Origin: Parachlamydiaceae bacterium
Lineage (GTDB): Bacteria > Chlamydiota > Chlamydiia > Chlamydiales > Parachlamydiaceae
NCBI GenBank assembly: GCA_013817115.1
Contig: JACDDG010000204.1
Span: forward strand, 1 to 5,204
DNA length: 5,204 nucleotides
Direction of reading: 5' to 3'
In this document: positions 1-5,204 of the stretch, piece after piece
Position numbering within the stretch: the first letter of the stretch is position 1
How the letters are laid out: each line of letters opens with the position of its first letter
Made by a program: the position numbers and the translations under genes
Notes under the pieces: generated by a model
The model's input: the letters and a program-made list of their open reading frames with translations, nothing else
The model's database searches: none
Told to the model about the DNA's origin: nothing

Positions 1-1087
<1,087 letters not shown>

Positions 1088-1148
1088 TTAAAAATATTTT
1101 TTCATCTAAATTTCTGAGTTTTGCCCTTAAATTTCTGTGGATGTAGTG

Positions 1149-1177
1149 ATTGTAGCCGACCCAATAATTTAACGCAA
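1149..1177 (-). promoter_or_regulatory. Predicted sigma70-type promoter of ligA
   Basis: Read on the minus strand, TTGCGT (1177-1172) and TACAAT (1154-1149) are separated by exactly 17 bases. The -10 box matches the housekeeping consensus in 5 of 6 positions, the -35 box only in its TTG. Transcription would begin near 1142 and give a leader of about 67 bases before the ligA ATG. Predicted from sequence only. Confidence 0.5.
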
Positions 1178-1186
1178 AGTCTTGAG

Positions 1187-1206
1187 AAGTTAAATATATT
1201 CAACTT
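1187..1206. promoter_or_regulatory. 20-base near-perfect palindrome between divergent promoters (candidate operator)
   Basis: AAGTTAAATATATTCAACTT pairs with its own reverse complement at 9 of 10 positions. It lies upstream of the -35 boxes of both predicted divergent promoters, ligA to the left and the unknown gene to the right, a usual place for a dimeric regulator. No regulator gene is visible in the window, and AT-rich DNA yields such palindromes by chance, so the role is inference. Confidence 0.3.
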
Positions 1207-1209
1207 TTT

Positions 1210-1237
1210 TTGTTAAGAAAATCTTTTTTTCTATAGA
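1210..1237 (+). promoter_or_regulatory. Possible promoter for the unknown gene, deacetylase and smr group
   Basis: TTGTTA (1210-1215) and TATAGA (1232-1237) are separated by 16 bases, each matching the sigma70 consensus in about 4 of 6 positions. Transcription would begin near 1244, some 27 bases before the ATG at 1271. The surrounding DNA is very AT-rich, so other boxes could be chosen. A 17-base perfect inverted repeat (1235-1251) overlaps the -10 box and start point. Confidence 0.35.
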
Positions 1238-1251
1238 TTAAATTTTAATCT
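1235..1251. repeat. Perfect 8-base inverted repeat over the predicted transcription start
   Basis: AGATTAAA, one central T, then TTTAATCT. It covers the end of the predicted -10 box and the start point of the rightward transcript, where a bound repressor would block initiation. It is too AT-rich, and its centre too tight, to be a convincing RNA hairpin. It may be chance. Confidence 0.25.
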
Positions 1252-1270
1252 CTCAATTAGGAGCTATTCC

Positions 1271-1876
1271 ATGGAAACGTGTTCGTCCAACTCCCCATAT
1301 GTAGTAAATAATGGATTTGACCACTATGGTTTAAACGAAAATATTCCACCTAAAAATAGATTTCTCTCGGAGCTACATTCTAAAATTGACTCTTATATAG
1401 GCAAAGAAATCTTCGTCCCTTTGTGGACTGCCATTTTAAGAGATTGCGAAGTTAAAGAATGGATAAGTGAGGGCGAGCATACTTTTCGATTAATTTTGGA
1501 TTCAGCCTATCAGGCTGAACCCAAGTTTAAGCATGAACAAACTTTCTTAATTGAAAAAGAAATTGTTATAAAAATTATCCCTGAAAGTAAGGAAATAATT
1601 TTCCCTCACGTTAAATTTTTATTTGAAAATAAAAAAGCACTAAACCCAAAGCAAAAGGAACTTAATGCAATTTGGGGATGGGCGCAACATTTTGGTTGTA
1701 TTTTTACGGGAGTAGGCTATACACAACGTTGGGACAACGTGCGCAATAGAATCATAAATGACAACATAAATGATGCGGCACAAATTTTTCAACCTTATGC
1801 TACCCCTATAATTTTTTCTCTGCAAGACACAATTAAACAATGGAATGAGCGAGGCCGTCAAAAAATTGGGTCTTGA
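1271..1876 (+). CDS. Unrecognised protein of 201 residues, possibly frameshifted at its C-terminus
   Basis: I do not recognise a family. The start is well supported: AGGAG at 1259-1263 lies 7 bases before the ATG. No signal peptide or membrane segment is evident, so it is probably cytoplasmic or a secreted effector without a cleaved signal. The N-terminal 30 residues are polar and rich in Ser/Asn, followed by a mixed globular region with aromatic clusters (VPLWTAIL near 49-56, IWGWAQHFGCIFTGVGYTQRW near 134-153). The last nine residues, RGRQKIGS-like, look unnatural. From about 1848 the +1 frame reads EAVKKLGLEDLEIAKRSKN and on to a TAG at 1938-1940, which would give about 222 residues ending 9 bases before the deacetylase gene. 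It is the first gene of a likely three-gene operon. The gene being real is fairly sure; its function is unknown. Confidence 0.7.
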   Translation: METCSSNSPYVVNNGFDHYGLNENIPPKNRFLSELHSKIDSYIGKEIFVPLWTAILRDCEVKEWISEGEHTFRLILDSAYQAEPKFKHEQTFLIEKEIVIKIIPESKEIIFPHVKFLFENKKALNPKQKELNAIWGWAQHFGCIFTGVGYTQRWDNVRNRIINDNINDAAQIFQPYATPIIFSLQDTIKQWNERGRQKIGS

Positions 1877-1940
1877 AGATTTAGAAATAGCAAAACGTAG
1901 TAAAAACGTAGCTCTTCATACCGATCATGTTTTTAAATAG
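1845..1940 (+). CDS. 31-codon overlapping reading frame, probably the displaced C-terminus of the preceding gene
   Basis: ATG at 1845 opens a frame that overlaps the end of the 201-residue gene in +1 and stops with TAG at 1938-1940. It encodes MSEAVKKLGLEDLEIAKR and a further 13 residues ending HTDHVFK. The composition is that of an ordinary charged helix. There is no clear ribosome site for the ATG. The +1 frame is open from about 1812, so a single-base change anywhere in 1812-1876 (which holds runs of six T and six A) would join it to the upstream protein. I favour a displaced C-terminal tail over a separate small protein. Confidence 0.35.
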   Translation: MSEAVKKLGLEDLEIAKRSKNVALHTDHVFK

Positions 1941-1949
1941 CGGGAAGCC

Positions 1950-2942
1950 ATGACACCTTTGACAATCATACACCATCCTGAATGTATACTGCACCTAACC
2001 GGACAAGGCCACCCTGAATGCCCGGAAAGGTATATCGCGGTTATAAATGAATTACAAAATCAGGGATATTTGCAAGAAGCTAGCTTTAATCTCCTAGCTA
2101 AAAAAGCATCTAACGCTGACATTTTACGTTGTCATTCACAAATCTATGTAAATCGTGTGAAAGCAGAATGTGAATACCTGAGAATGCTCAATATACCTGA
2201 AGCGACTTCGATGCTATCAACCGGGGATGTACAAATTTGTTCTAATTCTTTTGAAATTGCACTGCTCGCTGCAGGTGCAGGCCTTTTAGCTGTCGATAAA
2301 GTCATGCAAGAGAAGTCTAAAACTGCTTTTTGTGCGATGCGACCCCCAGGTCACCACGCAACTACTTCTCAAGGAATGGGATTTTGTCTTTTTAACAATA
2401 TCGCTATAGCAGCACGATATGCTCAGGCAACCTATAACGTAAAAAAAGTATTAATTGTAGATTGGGATGTGCATCACGGCAATGGCACACAAGAAATTTT
2501 CTATAATGACCCTTCGGTTTTTTATTTTAGCACCCATCAAGAGGGAATTTATCCTGGAACTGGCAAAAAGGAAGATATCGGAGCAGGAAACATCTACAAT
2601 TGCCCAATTTCCGGAGGAAAGAATTCACGGCTCGAGGTCTTAAAAGCTTATGAAGATGATCTTGCTAATGCCATGCTGCTTTTCAAACCGGAACTAGTGC
2701 TTATTTCTGCTGGTTTCGATGCACATCATACAGATCCTCTAGGAGGGTACGATGCGCATTGTGGAACACCTCAGGCAGGTTTTGATCTTATAACTCAGGA
2801 TTTTACAACTTTAACGGAAATTGTCCAAAAGATTGCCAAAAAGCATTGCCAGGGTAAAATTGTTTCAATATTAGAAGGCGGTTACAATCTTAAAGCATTA
2901 GCTGAGAGTGTGCGCGCGCATACTAAGATTCTTTCGGAATAA
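1950..2942 (+). CDS. Histone deacetylase family protein (class II-like zinc amidohydrolase)
   Basis: A complete member of the arginase/deacetylase fold family, 330 residues, which hydrolyses acetyl-amide bonds (acetyl-lysine or acetylpolyamines) with a zinc ion. Motifs in order: HPECPER (21-27), RPPGHHA (131-137) with the catalytic histidine pair H135/H136, GFCLFNN (144-150), DWDVHHGNGT (171-180) with zinc ligands D173 and H175, STHQ and YPGTG (194-205), SAGFDAH (253-259) with zinc ligand D257, DPLGG (262-266), and LEGGYN (308-313) with the transition-state tyrosine Y312. All catalytic positions are intact, so it should be active. There is no signal peptide, so it is cytoplasmic unless exported by a secretion system. 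The ATG follows GGGAAG at a short distance. The smr-like gene begins 38 bases downstream. The family is certain; the natural substrate cannot be told from the sequence, and a bacterial protein or polyamine is as likely as a host histone. Confidence 0.93.
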   Translation: MTPLTIIHHPECILHLTGQGHPECPERYIAVINELQNQGYLQEASFNLLAKKASNADILRCHSQIYVNRVKAECEYLRMLNIPEATSMLSTGDVQICSNSFEIALLAAGAGLLAVDKVMQEKSKTAFCAMRPPGHHATTSQGMGFCLFNNIAIAARYAQATYNVKKVLIVDWDVHHGNGTQEIFYNDPSVFYFSTHQEGIYPGTGKKEDIGAGNIYNCPISGGKNSRLEVLKAYEDDLANAMLLFKPELVLISAGFDAHHTDPLGGYDAHCGTPQAGFDLITQDFTTLTEIVQKIAKKHCQGKIVSILEGGYNLKALAESVRAHTKILSE

Positions 2943-2980
2943 GGTTCTCAGATAAATTTTTAGCAAAGTGAATTCAATTC

Positions 2981-3238
2981 ATGGCAAAATTAAAAATTGA
3001 CTTGCATGAAATTTTTAATAAGGGGGATCTGATCGAGAAAGAGCTCCATCGCGTCATTAATGAGGCCGTTGCCAAGAAAATTACATTAGTGGAAATTATT
3101 CCAGGCAAAGGAAGTGGACAGCTGAAAAAGAAAGTTCTCCGGTTTCTTGAACAAAAAGAAATCAAGTCCCTTTATCATCGCATTGAAAAAGACAGTAAAA
3201 ATTTCGGTCGGATCTTTGTGCATTTTAAATTTTCGTAG
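2981..3238 (+). CDS. Small stand-alone Smr-domain protein
   Basis: An 85-residue protein that is almost entirely one Smr (small MutS-related) domain. It opens with KIDLHE (5-10), the DLH motif typical of the domain start, has a helix of alternating charge, then LVEIIPGKGSGQLKKKV (36-52) in place of the usual IIHGKGxG-L loop, and ends in a beta strand, GRIFVHFKF. Smr domains occur fused to MutS2 or alone and in studied cases are nucleic-acid nicking or RNA-cleaving enzymes. The DLH and GKG signatures are retained here, so activity is plausible but untested. An in-frame TGA closely upstream (before the ATT CAA TTC codons) fixes the ATG; its ribosome site is weak, which suggests dependence on translation of the preceding deacetylase gene. 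The isolated small size makes it a domain-only version, not MutS2. Confidence 0.82.
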   Translation: MAKLKIDLHEIFNKGDLIEKELHRVINEAVAKKITLVEIIPGKGSGQLKKKVLRFLEQKEIKSLYHRIEKDSKNFGRIFVHFKFS

Positions 3239-3300
3239 CGGAGTGCCACCACAGGGATGAAAAATTGAAAGGAGGTTACAAAAAGTTAATTTAACGGACT

Positions 3301-3461
3301 TATGCCGAAGAGCGTTCAAATTTGGATTTTTGGCTTTGAGAAAGCCCCGGAATTAAGCGATCAAAAATGACCCCAATATTATAATATGGGGTCATTTTTG
3401 ATCCTTAATCGCGGGAGCTTTCTCTTTGCCAAAAACCAAAATTTGAACGCTCTTCGGTATA
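3301..3461. repeat. Large imperfect palindrome, MITE-like, about 160 bases
   Basis: The left arm (3301-3375) and right arm (3387-3461) are inverted copies around an 11-base centre. Perfect blocks are CCGAAGAGCGTTCAAATTT (3305-3323 against 3439-3457) at the outside and GATCAAAAATGACCCCA (3359-3375 against 3387-3403) at the centre. Between them the arms are diverged but still alignable. Roughly 80 percent of positions pair. Each side is flanked by TA (3301-3302 and 3460-3461), which would fit target duplication by an IS630/Tc1-mariner type transposase, but two bases prove little. As RNA it would form one long hairpin and, with the T run at 3483-3490, could end transcription of the smr operon. 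There is no transposase, so it would be non-autonomous. Confidence 0.8.
3359..3403. terminator. Possible bidirectional terminator hairpin at the palindrome core
   Basis: A perfect 17-base-pair stem, GATCAAAAATGACCCCA and its complement, closes an AT-only loop of 11 bases. It stands between the end of the smr-like gene and the hemC promoter, where a terminator is expected. It lacks a T run directly after the stem; the nearest is about 80 bases on. It would pair further with the flanking arms, so termination is a plausible by-product and not its clear purpose. Confidence 0.3.
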
Positions 3462-3603
3462 GACGCATTTTACATAAAAATCTTTTTTTTGCATTAGTAA
3501 ATTTGACTTACTTAACTTCCTGCTAGAGACTCTTTTTTCATCTCAGTTTCAAGCTTATTCCTTTCGAATTATTTTTTTTAAATCTCAACTCAGCGTTTTT
3601 AGA

Positions 3604-3632
3604 TTGTAATTTTTCTAACTCCTAGCTATAAC
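3604..3632 (+). promoter_or_regulatory. Predicted sigma70-type promoter of hemCD
   Basis: TTGTAA (3604-3609) and TATAAC (3627-3632) are separated by exactly 17 bases, matching the consensus boxes in 4 and 5 of 6 positions. Transcription would start near 3639 and give a leader of about 56 bases before the hemC GTG. It lies downstream of the palindrome, so hemCD need not depend on read-through from the smr operon. No regulator site is evident. Confidence 0.5.
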
Positions 3633-3694
3633 CAAGGTTAATTTTGTTTACTCATTCCCTGGAAAAACAGCACAAATAGCACAGGAACACAGCA

Positions 3695-3832
3695 GTGAAA
3701 ACGATGACACCTAAAACAGAAAAATTAATTCGAATTGGGTCCAGAGGCTCTAAACTTGCACTCATCCAAGCAGAACGCGCTAAGGCTCTCATTCGATCTA
3801 TAAGGCCGTCATGGCAGATTGAATCATCGTGA
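3695..3832 (+). pseudogene. hemC: N-terminal fragment of hydroxymethylbilane synthase, separated from the rest by a frameshift
   Basis: Forty-five codons start at GTG 3695, with AGGA (3683-3686) eight bases upstream and an in-frame TAG (3677-3679 region) before it; the ATG at 3704 is an alternative start with worse spacing. The peptide LIRIGSRGSKLALIQAERAK (11-30) is the conserved opening of HemC, where the arginine and serine of the SRGS turn bind cofactor or substrate (R17 corresponds to E. coli R11). The frame then stops at TGA 3830-3832, immediately after WQIESS. The family expects a continuous run such as IVIKTLGD here, and exactly that appears in the -1 frame (ATC GTG ATT AAA ACT). One missing base near 3824-3829 explains it. 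The 45 residues alone cannot be an enzyme. Confidence 0.8.
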
Positions 3833-4623
3833 TTAAAACTTTAGGGGATATCGATAGAGTTAATCCCCTTCACAAAATCGGCGGAAAAGGTGCCTTTGTA
3901 AAAAACATTGAAATCGCATTATCAAAAGGCGAAGTAGATGTCGCTATTCATAGCCTAAAAGATGTGACATCAAAACCTGTAGAAGGTCTAGAATTTGCCG
4001 GATTTTTAAACGCTGAAGCAATCACAGACGCTTTTATCGCGCTGGCTCCACACCGAAAGTTGACTGATCTTCCTCCTGGCTCCACAGTCGCTACTGGAAG
4101 TCTTCGACGCAAAGCAATTTTAAAAAAATATTACCCAGAAATCAAAACGGTAGAAATACGTGGAAATGTTGATACTCGTATGGAAAAATTGGACAGAAAG
4201 GAATTCCATGGAATTTTGCTCTCAGAAGCGGGACTTATACGACTAGGCTTCAAAGATAGAATCACTCAGCATTTCACACCGCGTGAATTTTGCCCTGCAC
4301 CAGGACAAGGTGTTATTACTCTACAAACTAGAATAGATGATATCGAACTTAAACAAATCTGCAATGCAATCAGCGATCCACAACAAGCCGTAAAATCACA
4401 AATTGAAATCGCTTTTTTAGAGCATCTCGATTTCGATTGTCACTCCCCTCTTGGTGCTCACGCTCTGATCAAAGAGGGACAAGTACATTTGCAAGTATTC
4501 TTGGCCAATCAAGTAATGGATCGATATCTTGAAACAGATTTGGTGTGGGAGCTGGCAAGCGCTAAAAAAGGAGCTCTTGAAGCTGCTGATCGTGTCAAAG
4601 AATGGTTAAAAATCAATGGATAG
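3829..4623 (+). CDS. hemC: Hydroxymethylbilane synthase (porphobilinogen deaminase), main body lacking its first 45 residues
   Basis: HemC joins four porphobilinogen molecules into hydroxymethylbilane in the cytoplasm for heme synthesis. Taken from GTG 3829 this frame gives 264 residues; with the 45-codon fragment just upstream the total, about 309, is the normal family length. Seen in order: KTLGD (3-7), KIGGKGAFVK (16-25), the AIHSLKDV motif (39-46) with catalytic D45, ATGSLRR (88-94) and EIRGNVDTR (109-117) whose arginines bind the propionate and acetate groups, PAPGQG (156-161), and FDCHSPLGAHA (202-212) where C204 carries the dipyrromethane cofactor. GTG 3829 overlaps the TGA of the N-terminal fragment (GTGA), so re-initiation after that stop is conceivable, but the product would lack conserved N-terminal residues. 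More likely hemC has a single-base frameshift, real or from sequencing. hemD starts four bases after its stop. Confidence 0.9.
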   Translation: MIKTLGDIDRVNPLHKIGGKGAFVKNIEIALSKGEVDVAIHSLKDVTSKPVEGLEFAGFLNAEAITDAFIALAPHRKLTDLPPGSTVATGSLRRKAILKKYYPEIKTVEIRGNVDTRMEKLDRKEFHGILLSEAGLIRLGFKDRITQHFTPREFCPAPGQGVITLQTRIDDIELKQICNAISDPQQAVKSQIEIAFLEHLDFDCHSPLGAHALIKEGQVHLQVFLANQVMDRYLETDLVWELASAKKGALEAADRVKEWLKING

Positions 4624-4627
4624 AGGG

Positions 4628-5204
4628 ATGACAAATCTTGAAAATCAAAGAATTGTCCTATTGCGAGAAGTTACGCAAACCCAAAGCCTAATGCTTTTGC
4701 TCCAAAAATATGGTGCCAATCCCATCTCTGTTCCTCTACTAGCCTTTGAACCCATTGATGAAGAATTAAAACTTATAGACCACGAGTTTTTGCAACCTTT
4801 TACTGCGATTTGCTTTACAAGTGTCAATGGAGTTAACTTTTTTATTAAAGCTCTCTTACGCACTAATTTCAATCCAAAATGCTTATTGCAGAAAAAAATT
4901 TATGCTGTAGGTCCGAAAACAAATGAAAAGTTACAAGAATATGGGTTAAATGCTAAAAGTCTTCCGAAAGAATATAGTGCAGCAGGTTTATTAAAATTGC
5001 TTCCTGATGATTTATCACAGGAATACTTTTTATTGCCGATGGCTGAAATCGCCAAGGAGACTCTTGAAAAGGGATTGCGAGCAAAGAATGCACACGTAAA
5101 AGTTTTGAAAACTTATAAAACTCTCTTGCTAGACCCTCAATTTGATCTTGTACGCGAAGAAGACTGGGTCATTTTCACTAGCCCTTCAACGGTCAATCAT
5201 TACT
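4628..5204 (+). CDS. hemD: Uroporphyrinogen-III synthase HemD, N-terminal 192 residues (cut by window edge)
   Basis: HemD closes hydroxymethylbilane, the HemC product, to uroporphyrinogen III while inverting ring D. My translation from ATG 4628 stays open to the right edge. The fold's typical pieces are visible: IVLLREVTQ (9-17) as the first strand, LLQKYGANPISVPLL (24-38), AICFTSVNGVNFF (60-72) matching the FTSxNxV motif, KIYAVGPKTNEKLQEYG (90-106) matching the AVGxxTxxxLxxxG motif, then YFLLPMAEIAKETLEKGL, and near the edge VIFTSPSTVNHY, the second FTSxSxV motif. The family is poorly conserved in sequence, but these motifs together with position directly after hemC make the call secure. Only AGGG touches the ATG; GGA at 4618-4620 may serve as ribosome site, and translation is likely coupled to hemC. 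About 60 residues are missing at the C-terminus, judging by usual length near 250. Confidence 0.9.
   Translation, partial: MTNLENQRIVLLREVTQTQSLMLLLQKYGANPISVPLLAFEPIDEELKLIDHEFLQPFTAICFTSVNGVNFFIKALLRTNFNPKCLLQKKIYAVGPKTNEKLQEYGLNAKSLPKEYSAAGLLKLLPDDLSQEYFLLPMAEIAKETLEKGLRAKNAHVKVLKTYKTLLLDPQFDLVREEDWVIFTSPSTVNHY

Larger units (their letters stand above)
3239..3694. other. 456-base non-coding region between smr-like gene and hemC
   Basis: No gene of normal size is visible on either strand. From left to right it holds a short spacer with an isolated strong ribosome-binding sequence AAAGGAGGT (3268-3276), a large palindrome (3301-3461), an AT-rich pyrimidine-heavy stretch with runs of eight T (3483-3490) and eight T (near 3573-3580), and a predicted promoter (3604-3632) followed by the hemC leader. 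Bases 3491-3603 show nothing I can name beyond the T-rich runs. Confidence 0.7.

Noticed and set aside
1640..1861. Minus-strand open frame of 73 codons
   Set aside because: It lies wholly inside the plus-strand unknown gene, has no ribosome site and encodes a composition without recognisable motifs.
2974..3165. Minus-strand open frame of 63 codons over the smr-like gene
   Set aside because: The plus strand here encodes a recognisable Smr domain; the antisense product is a shadow.
3086..3319. Minus-strand open frame of 77 codons running from the palindrome into the smr-like gene
   Set aside because: It mostly mirrors the Smr gene and has no family motif or promoter.
3301..3461. CRISPR repeat or tRNA-like structure at the palindrome
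   Set aside because: There is only one inverted pair, no direct repeats with spacers, and no cloverleaf or anticodon arm.
3503..3529. TTGACT followed by TAGAGA as an alternative hemC promoter
   Set aside because: The -35 box is good, but the spacing is 15 bases and the -10 box poor; the pair at 3604-3632 fits better in both boxes and spacing.
3820..3832. Programmed -1 ribosomal frameshifting as the explanation of the hemC break
   Set aside because: No slippery heptamer of the X XXY YYZ form is present in the zero frame and no obvious stimulating hairpin follows.
4645..4872. Minus-strand open frame of 75 codons inside hemD
   Set aside because: The plus strand carries clear HemD motifs throughout the same stretch.

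Overview
The window reads as part of the chromosome of an AT-rich bacterium. The LigA fragment has features I associate with chlamydial ligases: an ELKMDG adenylation motif, a [10 protein letters not shown] stretch followed by [12 protein letters not shown], and a [10 protein letters not shown]-fold entry. HemC, HemD, a stand-alone Smr protein and a histone-deacetylase-family enzyme would fit an amoeba-associated (environmental) chlamydia. This assignment rests on remembered family resemblance, not on a search, and is moderate to low in confidence. No phage, CRISPR, tRNA or rRNA genes were seen.

Layout. Bases 1-1075 (minus strand) hold the N-terminal 358 residues of NAD-dependent DNA ligase, which runs off the left edge. 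A 195-base divergent intergenic region follows, with a good promoter for ligA, a weaker one for the rightward genes and two palindromes. Three plus-strand genes come next in close order: an unrecognised protein of 201 residues (1271-1876), a complete HDAC-family deacetylase (1950-2942) and an 85-residue Smr-domain protein (2981-3238). A non-coding stretch of 456 bases (3239-3694) contains a large imperfect palindrome of about 160 bases that looks like a MITE or other palindromic repeat, then a promoter. The window ends with the tetrapyrrole genes hemC (3695-4623) and hemD (from 4628, cut by the right edge).

Two reading-frame breaks stand out. hemC is split: its first 45 codons stop at a TGA, and the rest continues in the -1 frame from an overlapping GTG. 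Both halves are well conserved and all catalytic motifs seen are present. The unknown 201-residue gene may also be broken near its end, because the next frame offers a coherent tail that stops 9 bases before the deacetylase gene. Either both are real or the underlying sequence has single-base errors.

Working together. HemC and HemD catalyse consecutive steps from porphobilinogen to uroporphyrinogen III and are only 4 bases apart, so they are almost certainly co-transcribed. The unknown protein, deacetylase and Smr protein look like one operon, but no shared pathway can be read from the sequence. The ligase is transcribed away from them from its own promoter.
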